From Lachnospiraceae bacterium (GTDB lineage Bacteria > Bacillota > Clostridia > Lachnospirales > Lachnospiraceae), in the NCBI GenBank assembly GCA_910575775.1, contig CAJTEY010000007.1, forward strand, positions 83,041 through 147,040: a DNA stretch of 64,000 nt. Direction: 5' to 3'. The notes beneath the pieces were generated by a model. It ran no database searches. It saw nothing but the letters and a program-made list of their open reading frames with translations, and was not told the origin of the DNA. Every line of letters begins with the position of its first letter. The stretch's first letter is position 1. Below, piece after piece: positions 10,254 through 18,216 of the stretch. The position numbers and the translations under genes are program-made.

Positions 10254-10322
10254 CAGACAGCTTCGTGATGATTGCGCTTCGAACCGGCCTAAAGCCCTGC
10301 CGCCTGTTTGCCATCCCATTGT

Positions 10323-11441
10323 TTATCGGCTCTTGCAGGCCGTCAGTGCCTCTGCAATTTCCGCTGCTTCCTTCGCCGGATAAAACAGCCGCGCCGAGGC
10401 TTCCAATGCAATCTCGGTAATACTTTCACTTTTCAGATAAAACTCTACTTCTGAGGGAGACATTTTGTTCTCCCTCTCATGCCATGTCTGAATCACATCA
10501 TTCAGCTTCTGAAAATGTGCCATCAACGCTCCGAACTCCTGTATGCGGTCGATAGTGCCACTTCCATAAGCCTGTCTTTCCAGCTCGGATACCGCAATTA
10601 CCTGCATGGACATCTTCAACTCTCCCGTTATGTCAGAGGCTTCCATCAGCACATCCGGCCGCTTTTCAAGGCATGCCAGCATATACGCCTTCGCACCGCC
10701 TATGTCCTTTTCCAGAAAGAACCCGGAAAGCCGCTCCTTGATCTCCGCCGTCTCCCGCTTTTCATCGGTCATGCCCACTTTGCACTCATAAACCCTGAGC
10801 CCCTGCACATTCACCCAGACATACAGAAGAAACTCCGAGATAAAACCGTAGACCCGTTTGTGATAGTCGTCATACCCGGAGGCGTCGATCCTGTCTTCCG
10901 CCTTCCCGAAAATATCAAAAAGCCACGCACAGTAGGCGTCGTAAATCTCTTTCCTGCAGACCATCATGTTGCCGAAGTAAGTGCCCCTGCTGTGTACCAG
11001 CCGCTCAAAAGTCTCGTGGTATGCAGGGTAAAACTGTCGGATCACCTCGCCCACAGCCTCCAGATCGTGGATATTGTAATCCCCGGCATACCCCTCATAA
11101 TAAGTAAAGTTCAGTTTCAGTTTTTTCGAGGTAATGATGTCATATGCCGAGAGGATGTCTTCGTATTCCCTCTCCGTGAGAATCCGCCCCTCCTCCGTAC
11201 AGAAATACCGCCGGTAATGACATATCCCTACATAATCGGAAGTCTTTATATTTTTCCACACCCAGTAAACACCTGTCAGCTCCCCGTAATAGCAGTTCTT
11301 TTCAGAAATACTGACACCCGTGTCATCCCTCATGTACCCGAGATCCTCCGATCCGGCCCGCCCTACCTGTAAGGGCACATAGACAGGGTCTCCGGGCTCC
11401 GGAAATTTTTTGTGTGTCATGGTAAAGATCGTTACACTCAT
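10323..11441 (-). CDS. DUF4422 domain protein (glycosyltransferase-like)
   Basis: This 372-residue cytoplasmic protein starts at 11441 behind GGGGAG. The N-terminal 230 residues show the DUF4422 pattern: MSVTIFTMTHKKF, a GELTGVYWVWKN segment and VGICHYRRYF. DUF4422 proteins are found in capsule and exopolysaccharide clusters and are thought to be glycosyltransferases. The C-terminal helical part (DVLMEASDITGEL onward) is not recognised. It lies 35 bases after a MATE exporter on the same strand and probably shares its mRNA. No wider polysaccharide cluster surrounds it. Confidence 0.8.
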   Translation of the reverse strand: MSVTIFTMTHKKFPEPGDPVYVPLQVGRAGSEDLGYMRDDTGVSISEKNCYYGELTGVYWVWKNIKTSDYVGICHYRRYFCTEEGRILTEREYEDILSAYDIITSKKLKLNFTYYEGYAGDYNIHDLEAVGEVIRQFYPAYHETFERLVHSRGTYFGNMMVCRKEIYDAYCAWLFDIFGKAEDRIDASGYDDYHKRVYGFISEFLLYVWVNVQGLRVYECKVGMTDEKRETAEIKERLSGFFLEKDIGGAKAYMLACLEKRPDVLMEASDITGELKMSMQVIAVSELERQAYGSGTIDRIQEFGALMAHFQKLNDVIQTWHERENKMSPSEVEFYLKSESITEIALEASARLFYPAKEAAEIAEALTACKSR

Positions 11442-11476
11442 ATGATGTTCTCCCCTTAGATTTCCAGACATTCATG

Positions 11477-12850
11477 TCATGCCTGCTGTGTCGTTTCCGT
11501 GCCGTCTGCCCCGGCATTTAACATCCTTTCCAACTTCTTCCTCACATAGAAAAAAGCCGGAATCAGAAAAATATCTGCAAAAATCCATGCCAGCGGGTTC
11601 GCAAACCGCACCGCACTGAATCCAAACTGAGGCACAAGCAGAAATCCGGCCAGCGCTCTCGCCAGCATCTCAAACGCCCCCGCAAAAACCGCCAGCCTGC
11701 TGAAACCCATCCCCTGGATCAGAAAACGGACAATATTCACAAGCGCAAGCGGGAAATAGAACACCGCATTCATCTGTATGAAAGAATAGGCGTTGGCGAT
11801 GATCTGCGTCTCACCAGCATCCAGAAACAGCAAGAGAAGCTGTTTCCCGAACAGGAACACCCCGCCGAGCGCTATCAGGGAATAAATCAGCCCTAACAGC
11901 GTGCAGCTCTTAAGTCCCCTGTCCACACGCTCCAGATTCCCCGCCCCCACATTCTGGCCGCCGTAAGTAGCCATAGTGGATCCCATCGCATCAAAGGGGC
12001 ACACCAGTAGCATACTCACCTTACCACCTGCCGTGACCGCCGCCACCGCATTGGAGTCAATACCGTTCACCGCGCTCTGCAAAATCACGCTGCCGATGGC
12101 TGTGATCGAATACTGCAGTCCCATAGGAATCCCCATATTGCAGAGCTTCGCCGCATAGTCCCGGTCCCATCTGCGCTCATCCGCAGAGAGTTTTAATATC
12201 GTAAACTTTCTGCGCATATAAATCAGGCAGGCAAAACCCGCGATGGCCTGCGATACCACCGTGGCAACCGCCGCCCCAGCCACGCCCATATGCAGCACGA
12301 CAATACAGAAGGCATCCAGAAAAATATTAAGAACCGCCGCTGTCACAAGAAACACCACAGGCGTCCTGCTGTCCCCCAGCGACCGCAGGATAGCTGCCGT
12401 CATATTGTAGAGAAACACCACGGGTATGCCAAGAAAAATAATAATTATGTAGTCGTAAGAACCGTCAATGATGTTCGCCGGCGTCCGCATAAGCAGCAAA
12501 ATCTGGCGACAAAGCAAGGATACCACGGTCGTGACCAGCACGGAAAAAATCACAGACAGCCACACACTGTTCGCCACAAACCGGCGAAGCGCCTCCTCGT
12601 GCTTCGCGCCGTACTCCTGTGCAATCGGGATGCCAAAGCCGCTGCACACGCCCATGCAGAATCCGATAATCAGGAAATTGACGGAGCCTGTCGCCCCCAC
12701 CGCCGCCAGGGCATCCACACCCAGATAATGGCCCACAATAATCGCGTCCACCATGCTGTAGAACTGCTGAAAAACAAGCCCAAACAAAAGTGGCACGGCA
12801 AAGCCCAGAATCAGCCGCATGGGACTTCCCTTCGTCATATCTTTTTCCAT
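11477..12850 (-). CDS. MATE family efflux transporter
   Basis: This 457-residue protein has twelve hydrophobic helices and the MATE N-terminal pattern (KGSPMRLILGFAVPLL, QQFYSMVDAIIVGHYLG, ALAAVGATGS). Members export drugs or metabolites in exchange for sodium or protons. The start at 12850 is preferred because GGAGG lies 5 bases upstream, whereas the ATG at 12865 has no such site. It is transcribed away from a second MATE gene at 13144, and a hairpin-rich intergenic segment separates the two. Confidence 0.92.
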   Translation of the reverse strand: MEKDMTKGSPMRLILGFAVPLLFGLVFQQFYSMVDAIIVGHYLGVDALAAVGATGSVNFLIIGFCMGVCSGFGIPIAQEYGAKHEEALRRFVANSVWLSVIFSVLVTTVVSLLCRQILLLMRTPANIIDGSYDYIIIIFLGIPVVFLYNMTAAILRSLGDSRTPVVFLVTAAVLNIFLDAFCIVVLHMGVAGAAVATVVSQAIAGFACLIYMRRKFTILKLSADERRWDRDYAAKLCNMGIPMGLQYSITAIGSVILQSAVNGIDSNAVAAVTAGGKVSMLLVCPFDAMGSTMATYGGQNVGAGNLERVDRGLKSCTLLGLIYSLIALGGVFLFGKQLLLLFLDAGETQIIANAYSFIQMNAVFYFPLALVNIVRFLIQGMGFSRLAVFAGAFEMLARALAGFLLVPQFGFSAVRFANPLAWIFADIFLIPAFFYVRKKLERMLNAGADGTETTQQA

Positions 12851-12878
12851 AATATCCTCCATCACTCTAGTTTACGGA

Positions 12879-12988
12879 GAATGCCCGTATTTCAGGCATT
12901 CTACTGCGTGAGAGTGATTTGCAAAGCAAATCTGGAACTTCTCCACGAAACAGCCTCTGCTGTGAGTGGTTAGAAGTTCTTCTCACGC
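12879..12988. repeat. Cluster of nested inverted repeats between divergent MATE genes
   Basis: Several perfect stems are packed together. GAATGCC/GGCATTC spans 12879-12901. An outer GCGTGAGA/TCTCACGC pair (12906-12913 with 12981-12988) encloses a hairpin GATTTGC-AAA-GCAAATC (12916-12932) and a stepped stem of GAACTTCT/AGAAGTTC, CCAC/GTGG and ACAGC/GCTGT (12935-12979). The pattern suits a folded RNA or a REP-like mobile palindrome. It contains no open reading frame of interest. Confidence 0.7.
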
Positions 12989-13079
12989 TAACCATTTGCG
13001 ACGATTGTATCACAATGCACCGAAAACACAAGCGTTTATTTTATAAAAATCATAAAAAATTTAAAGTTTGGAAAACCAA

Positions 13080-13108
13080 TTGACAGGGGGAACGGAATGT
13101 ATTAAGAT
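13080..13108 (+). promoter_or_regulatory. Sigma-A type promoter of the second MATE gene
   Basis: TTGACA, a 17-base spacer and TAAGAT lie 36 bases upstream of the ATG at 13144. Confidence 0.7.
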
Positions 13109-13143
13109 GTTATCACTTTACGCAAAAAACGGAGGGTTTTTCC

Positions 13144-14541
13144 ATGCAGAGCGTATCCGCAAAAGATAACTTTTATCATAAGATATTAAAGCTGGTAATT
13201 CCGATCATCATACAGAATCTCCTGAGCGCTGCCGTGAGCTCAGCAGACGTGATTATGCTCAACTATGTAGGACAGTCCTCCATCTCCGCCGTATCGCTGG
13301 CCGCCAACTACGCCAGCGTTCTCTTTATGATCTATTACGGTCTGGGAACGGGCGCCTCCATGCTCAGCGCACAGTATTGGGGAAAGGGAGATCTCCAGCC
13401 GATCCGCGCCGTTCAAGGCATCGCCATGCGGTTTTCCCTTGTTATCTCCCTCGGCTTCTCCGGCTTCGCCTTCTTTGCGCCGGAGCTTATGATGAAGCTT
13501 TTCACCAATGACACGGAGCTTATTACCATCGGCGCCGGGTATCTGCGCGTGATGGCTGTCACCTATCTTTGCTGGGGTATCATAGAAGTGTATCTGGCGA
13601 TTCTTAGAAGCATCGGGCGGGTCACCGTCTGCATGGTTTTAAATGTGATGGCTTTCACCCTGAATATATTTTTGAATGCCGTGTTTATCTTCGGGCTTTT
13701 CGGCGCCCCGCAGCTTGGCGCCACCGGCGTGGCCATCGCCACCGCCCTGTCCCGGATCATCGAACTGATCGGCTGTATCGTAGTATCCATGTTCAGCAAG
13801 GATATCAAGCTGAAATTCAGCTATATGTTCCTGCGCAACAGACTTCTGTTTCAGGATTTTGTCAGGCTGTCCCTGCCTGCCCTTGGCAACGACATCGCCT
13901 GGAGCGTTGCCTTCTCCATGTACTCTGTGATTCTGGGGCACATGGGTTCCGATGCGGTGGCCGCCAATTCCCTTGTGATCGTTGTCAGAAATTTCGGCAC
14001 TGTACTCTGCTTTGGTACCGCCAGCGCAGGCGGCATCCTTCTCGGCAATGTGATGGGCGAGGGGAATATGGAACACGCGAGATCCTATGCCTCCAAACTG
14101 ATGAAGCTCACTGTCATCACGGGAGCTGTCGGCGGCGTGCTTGTACTTCTCGCCACGCCCTTTGTGCTGCATTTTGCGAAGCTTTCCGAGACAGCCATGC
14201 ATTATCTGAAATATATGCTGCTCATCAACACATACTACATCATGGGAGCCGCCGTCAACACGACCCTGATCGCGGGCGTATTCCGTGCCGGCGGCGACAG
14301 CCGTTTCGGTCTGATCTGCGATGTGATTGACATGTGGGTCTATGCGGTGCCGCTCGGTTTTCTCGCGGCTTTCGTCTTCAAGCTGCCTGTTCTCTGGGTA
14401 TATTTTCTGCTGTGCACCGATGAGTTTGTGAAATGGCCCTGGGTCATCAGACATTACCGCAGCGGCAAATGGCTGAAGAACATTACGAGAGAGGATCTGT
14501 TTGCGGCGGAAACCGCCGCAAAATCATCCGGCGGGGCATGA
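13144..14541 (+). CDS. MATE family efflux transporter
   Basis: This 465-residue transporter has about twelve membrane helices. The start follows GGAGG by 9 bases. MATE-like features include IPIIIQNLLSAAVSSADVIMLNYVG near residues 18-42, ending in a polar segment that lines the first helix pair, and GLGTGASMLSAQYWGKGD. It differs clearly from the MATE protein at 11477-12850, so the pair is not a recent duplication. Its 3' end overlaps the convergent LuxR-type gene by 18 bases, so transcription through one end produces antisense RNA to the other. Confidence 0.92.
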   Translation: MQSVSAKDNFYHKILKLVIPIIIQNLLSAAVSSADVIMLNYVGQSSISAVSLAANYASVLFMIYYGLGTGASMLSAQYWGKGDLQPIRAVQGIAMRFSLVISLGFSGFAFFAPELMMKLFTNDTELITIGAGYLRVMAVTYLCWGIIEVYLAILRSIGRVTVCMVLNVMAFTLNIFLNAVFIFGLFGAPQLGATGVAIATALSRIIELIGCIVVSMFSKDIKLKFSYMFLRNRLLFQDFVRLSLPALGNDIAWSVAFSMYSVILGHMGSDAVAANSLVIVVRNFGTVLCFGTASAGGILLGNVMGEGNMEHARSYASKLMKLTVITGAVGGVLVLLATPFVLHFAKLSETAMHYLKYMLLINTYYIMGAAVNTTLIAGVFRAGGDSRFGLICDVIDMWVYAVPLGFLAAFVFKLPVLWVYFLLCTDEFVKWPWVIRHYRSGKWLKNITREDLFAAETAAKSSGGA

Positions 14542-15012
14542 TGGCTCTGCCATTTTGCCCTTCACCTTCGCCCGGAATTCTTTTCTGCTGCACACGTCCA
14601 TCTTCTGGTAAATATGGGACACATGCTTTTTCACTGTAGTTTCAGCGATGTAGAGCGTCTCGCCAATCTGCCTGTTGGTGTAGCCTCTGTAGAGGAGCCA
14701 TGCCACCTCCAGCTCCCGCTCGGAGAGTGTGCAGTTCTCCACCACAGACAAAAAGAGGACGTACGTTTCTGCGGCCGGTTTCCGCTCCGTCTGGTCTGTT
14801 CTCGGATTCTCCTTCGATTTTGCAATCTGGTCAGTCACCCGGAGATAGAGCGCAAGAACCACTGCCAGAGAGACGCCGAGAAACAGTGTCCCAAGCACTG
14901 CCACCGTCCACACCCGTCTCCCGCCAAACACGCCTGCCTGATACAGCAGCAGCGTTGTCAGCAGACACATGTAGCACACCCCCAGCAAAACCCGAAGTGT
15001 CTGTTTCCTCAT
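14524..15012 (-). CDS. Membrane-anchored LuxR-type DNA-binding protein
   Basis: This 162-residue protein has two hydrophobic helices (about 8-27 and 34-57) followed by a cytoplasmic linker and a LuxR/FixJ helix-turn-helix at about 94-152. The motif is LSERELEVAWLLYRGYTNRQIGETLYIAETTVKKHVSHIY. There is no receiver domain, so any signal must come through the membrane part or the partner gene. Its ATG overlaps the stop of the upstream MotA-like gene in the four bases ATGA at 15009-15012, which indicates translational coupling. The natural inference is a two-protein membrane signalling unit. Target genes are unknown. Confidence 0.85.
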   Translation of the reverse strand: MRKQTLRVLLGVCYMCLLTTLLLYQAGVFGGRRVWTVAVLGTLFLGVSLAVVLALYLRVTDQIAKSKENPRTDQTERKPAAETYVLFLSVVENCTLSERELEVAWLLYRGYTNRQIGETLYIAETTVKKHVSHIYQKMDVCSRKEFRAKVKGKMAEPSCPAG

Positions 15013-15581
15013 GTCTGCCCATCCTTTGTTTCATCCGTCTCTTTCCCCGCAGCTGCGTCTTCCTTTCCTGCCGCCCGCGCTGTCGTTTCTATGTCCGCCC
15101 GCATTTCTGCGTCCGTATCTACCTCCATATAATCTATGATCCGGCGCTTTGCCTCTATCTGCAGAGGCAGAAGCAGCATCTCAAAAATTACGGCATACAG
15201 CATCGTAAGTATGGCCACCGCCACATTAGGTCCCAGACTCGCCAGATCGGACATGTTGCCCAGAACATGGATAAAAGAAAGAAGCATGCTGATGATCCCC
15301 GCATAGATCAACTGCTTCTGCAGCATCTCCACCACATCCAGCGATCTCCTGATCTCACTGAGATGACAGGTATAGCTTCTTTTCAGCAGTTTCCACGCCC
15401 GCAGGAAGTCATTCCATATGCCGCCTCTGAACAGTACCGGCGCCGTGAGAGCCAAAATTATGAGCATTGACGGCAGATCAATCAAAAACATGATCCCGCT
15501 TAAACGAATCGCACCGCTCCCGTAATCAATCGCCCCAAGCAGGACAATCCCCAAAAGAATACTTACCAGTTCCATTAACAT
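15009..15581 (-). CDS. MotA/ExbB-like membrane protein
   Basis: This 190-residue protein has four hydrophobic helices. The start MLMELVSILLGIVLLGAIDYGSGAI and the segment IDLPSMLIILALT match the first two helices of MotA stators. The region around IHVLGNMSDLASLGPNVAVAILTMLYAVIFEMLLLPL matches the third and fourth MotA helices, including the channel-lining GPxxAxAxLTxLY pattern. It lacks the long cytoplasmic loop expected of a full MotA, and no MotB gene is present. The tail is acidic and Ala/Lys-rich. An AGGAGG site supports the start at 15581. It is coupled to a membrane LuxR protein rather than to a motor gene. Confidence 0.75.
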   Translation of the reverse strand: MLMELVSILLGIVLLGAIDYGSGAIRLSGIMFLIDLPSMLIILALTAPVLFRGGIWNDFLRAWKLLKRSYTCHLSEIRRSLDVVEMLQKQLIYAGIISMLLSFIHVLGNMSDLASLGPNVAVAILTMLYAVIFEMLLLPLQIEAKRRIIDYMEVDTDAEMRADIETTARAAGKEDAAAGKETDETKDGQT

Positions 15582-15682
15582 ACCATTTTCCTCCTTCTAA
15601 AAGATTTTTGCCTTTTCTACCTCCACCATACCATGCCTCCCCTTCTGTTTCTATGGTACTTTTTCGAAAAAAGGTAGTAAAA

Positions 15683-15726
15683 ATCGAGCGTCAGCACGCT
15701 CGATTCAGAGAATGCTTCGCATTCTC
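15683..15726. repeat. Two perfect adjacent hairpins
   Basis: ATCGAGCGT/ACGCTCGAT (15683-15704) and GAGAATGC/GCATTCTC (15708-15726) stand side by side. They lie downstream of the amino-acid ABC operon terminator in the gap before the MotA-like gene. Neither has a T tract. Confidence 0.7.
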
Positions 15727-15763
15727 CTTCAATGATTTACGCTGTCGCACTTTTCGATATAAC

Positions 15764-15790
15764 AAAAAGAGCCTGTCACTCGGCAGGCTC
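15764..15790 (-). terminator. Terminator of the first amino-acid ABC operon
   Basis: GAGCCTG/CAGGCTC with an 8-base loop is followed on the minus strand by TTTTTGTT. It begins ten bases past the stop of the ATPase gene. Confidence 0.8.
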
Positions 15791-15799
15791 CTTATTTTT

Positions 15800-16576
15800 T
15801 CAATATTTTGTCAAAAATTGTCTCGTCCGTTCTTCCTTCGGATGGTCGATCACCTGTCTGGCATCACCCTGCTCCACGATCACGCCCTCGTCCATAAAAA
15901 TAATCCGATCCGCCACATCCCTGGCAAAGCTCATTTCATGGGTTACGATAATCATGGTCGTATGTTTCTCGGCAAGCCCTCTGATCACCTTTAACACCTC
16001 CCCCGTCAGCTCCGGGTCAAGTGCCGAGGTCGGCTCGTCAAAACACAGGATATCCGGCTGTAACGCCAATGCCCTGGCAATGGCCACCCGCTGCTGCTGT
16101 CCGCCGGAAAGCTGGTGGGGATAATGATCCATGCGCTCCGAAAGCCCCATCTGGTCTAAGAGGGATTTCCCGTGGGCTTCGATCTCCTCCAGAATTTCCT
16201 TTTTCTTCCGCTTAAAGTCCGGCTGTTCCTTCGCCAGAAGCGTCTCCGCCAGCGTCACATTTTCCAGCGCCGTATACTGCGGGAACAGATGAAACGCCTG
16301 AAACACCATACCAAAATGCAGTCTTTTCGTGCGCAGATCCTTCTCCTGCCCTTTGACGGGGTGATCCGCGTCAAACAAAGTTTCCCCCCGCACCGCAATG
16401 GATCCCCGGTCCGGCGCCTCCAGAAAATTCAGACACCGCAGGAGCGTTGTCTTGCCGGAGCCGGAAGACCCGATGATCGCCAGCGCGCTCCCCTCCTCCA
16501 GATCAAAGCTCACGTCATCGAGCACTCTGGTGGAGCCGAAATGTTTTCCGATATTTTTTACTTCCAAAACAGCCAT
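15800..16576 (-). CDS. Polar amino-acid ABC transporter ATP-binding protein
   Basis: This 258-residue ATPase energises import of a polar amino acid. It shows Walker [10 protein letters not shown] near residue 36, signature LSGGQQQR, Walker [13 protein letters not shown] and the switch His in VTHEM. An unusually charged insertion ([13 protein letters not shown]) follows the Q-loop region. GGAGG lies 5 bases upstream of the ATG at 16576. It is the last gene of a binding protein-permease-ATPase operon and is followed by a terminator. Confidence 0.93.
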   Translation of the reverse strand: MAVLEVKNIGKHFGSTRVLDDVSFDLEEGSALAIIGSSGSGKTTLLRCLNFLEAPDRGSIAVRGETLFDADHPVKGQEKDLRTKRLHFGMVFQAFHLFPQYTALENVTLAETLLAKEQPDFKRKKKEILEEIEAHGKSLLDQMGLSERMDHYPHQLSGGQQQRVAIARALALQPDILCFDEPTSALDPELTGEVLKVIRGLAEKHTTMIIVTHEMSFARDVADRIIFMDEGVIVEQGDARQVIDHPKEERTRQFLTKY

Positions 16577-16606
16577 TTGTTCCTCCATTCCCAGACACTC
16601 TGCGGC

Positions 16607-17263
16607 TTATCTGAAATAATCCAGCTTCTGCTCGATATAGTTAAACAACAGTGTCAAAATACCCACAAACAGAAGATAAAACACGCCCGTATAGAAGAGC
16701 GGCCAGGTAAGCCCGTTGCTCTTCATAAAGGAATAGCCCGCAAACGTAAGTTCATACGCCGCGATGATCCGGGCCAGAGACGTGTCCTTCACCAGCGTGA
16801 TAATTTCATTGGACATGGGCGGCACCACCCGCTTCACCATCTGCAGGAGCGTGATCTTATAAAAGATCTGCCACTTCGTCATGCCAAGCACTTCGCCCGC
16901 CTCCCGCTGTCCCACGGGAACGCCCTCGATACCGCCCCGGAAAATCACGGAAAAATAGCAGGCATAGTTGATACTGAAAGCCACCACCGTGGCGGTGATC
17001 CGTCCCGCCTCACTGCCGCTCCAGATGTTGTGGTTAAGCCACAGCCCCGGCCCGTAAAAAATAATAATCAGCTGCAGCATCAGCGGTGTTCCCCTTATGA
17101 TCCATACAATCGTCTGGATCAGCCCCCGCAGGGCTTTCCATCTGCTCATCGCACCGAAAGCGAGAACAAGCCCCAGCGGCAGCGAAAAAAGCAGAGTAAA
17201 TATAAAAATCTGAAAAGTCGTCCAAAGACCGTCCAACAGCGATTGCGTCACACTCAAAAACAT
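16607..17263 (-). CDS. Polar amino-acid ABC transporter permease
   Basis: This 218-residue protein is the HisM/GlnP-type permease. It has a TLLFSLPLGLVLAFG-like first helix, IIRGTPLMLQLIIIFYGPG, and the EAA loop around GVPVGQREAGEVLGMTKWQIFYKI that contacts the ATPase. About five helices are visible. A single permease gene implies a homodimer. It sits 30 bases upstream of the ATPase gene and 47 bases after the binding-protein gene. Confidence 0.92.
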   Translation of the reverse strand: MFLSVTQSLLDGLWTTFQIFIFTLLFSLPLGLVLAFGAMSRWKALRGLIQTIVWIIRGTPLMLQLIIIFYGPGLWLNHNIWSGSEAGRITATVVAFSINYACYFSVIFRGGIEGVPVGQREAGEVLGMTKWQIFYKITLLQMVKRVVPPMSNEIITLVKDTSLARIIAAYELTFAGYSFMKSNGLTWPLFYTGVFYLLFVGILTLLFNYIEQKLDYFR

Positions 17264-17310
17264 GCCTTACTCTCCTAACATTCGTGAAATCCGCGCAGTT
17301 TCTTCTCCTT

Positions 17311-18108
17311 TTACTTCCCTGGCACTACGACTACCTGCGCATTATTACAGTACGCGTTGGTACACTCCATCGCGTTTTTAACTTCATCAGTCAATGTCAT
17401 ACCGTTCCACACAACATCGATATTTTTGGATTCCAGCTCCATGATCTTGTTGTCCCAGTCGATCACCACAAACTGTGCTTCCACGCCGAGCTGCTTTGCA
17501 ACCAGACGCGCCATATCCGCATCAAAACCGATCCACTCGCCGGAATCGTCCTTATAATCCATCGGCTCAAACTCCGTAATACCAACAATCAGCGTACCCT
17601 TGCCCTGAATATAAGCCACATCGCTATCCGCAGACGATGCCGTAAATTCACAAGCCTTCTGCTCCACAAGGGCCTCCTGCACACCGTAAGTTGCAGCCGT
17701 TCCCTGCATGGAGCCGTCCGCATAGCTTAGCGCAAACACGCTGTTGATATAGGAAGCCAGGTCGGAGCCCTTCCGGCATCCTACCCCGTACTCCTCTGTT
17801 GTCAGTTTATCCGTATGTACCAGATCCGGGTAACTGGTTCCCTCCCCGATCATGGCGCCCGCCATCAAAAGATCAATGATCGCCGCGTCCGAAGTGCCCG
17901 AAGCCACCTCCATCAGCGCATCTGCCTGGGAAGCCACCACATTGGTTTGAAAGCCCTTCTCACTGGCTGCCGCTTCTCCGGCAGAGCCTGCCTCCACCGC
18001 ATATACCCGGTTTCCGGCATCCGCAGTCGTCTCCTTTGCGCCGCCGCAGCCCGCAAGGCTTCCGCAGACAGCCATCGCCGCCAGTATCATCACCCATTTC
18101 TTTTTCAT
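17311..18108 (-). CDS. Amino-acid binding lipoprotein with circularly permuted lobes
   Basis: This 265-residue lipoprotein (lipobox LAGC, Cys21) belongs to the SBP_bac_3 family, but its two lobes are in reversed order. Residues 33-147 (VYAVEAGSAGEAA, ADALMEVASGTSDAAIIDLL, LTTEEYGVGCRKGSDL, ending ADGSMQGTAATYGV) correspond to the second lobe and C-terminus of ordinary members. Residues 166-263 (YIQGKGTLIVGITEFEPMDY, GFDADMARLVAKQLGV, IDVVWNGMTLTDEVK) correspond to the normal N-terminal lobe. Both parts look complete and there is no frameshift. It starts the operon with its permease and ATPase. Family membership is firm, while the permutation is read from motif order and needs a structural check. 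Confidence 0.88.
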   Translation of the reverse strand: MKKKWVMILAAMAVCGSLAGCGGAKETTADAGNRVYAVEAGSAGEAAASEKGFQTNVVASQADALMEVASGTSDAAIIDLLMAGAMIGEGTSYPDLVHTDKLTTEEYGVGCRKGSDLASYINSVFALSYADGSMQGTAATYGVQEALVEQKACEFTASSADSDVAYIQGKGTLIVGITEFEPMDYKDDSGEWIGFDADMARLVAKQLGVEAQFVVIDWDNKIMELESKNIDVVWNGMTLTDEVKNAMECTNAYCNNAQVVVVPGK

Positions 18109-18216
18109 AATGCTCCTCCTCTTTTCGAACTCATTTTCTGTATTGTTTCATAACTCCACACACTTTTGTATTTTATCATAGCAGTACGCTAAAGTAAATG
18201 TGTAAAATGAAAGAAG

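Noticed and set aside
16172..17278. 368-codon open frame on the plus strand
   Set aside because: It spans the opposite strand of two ABC genes and reads as His/Arg-rich noise.
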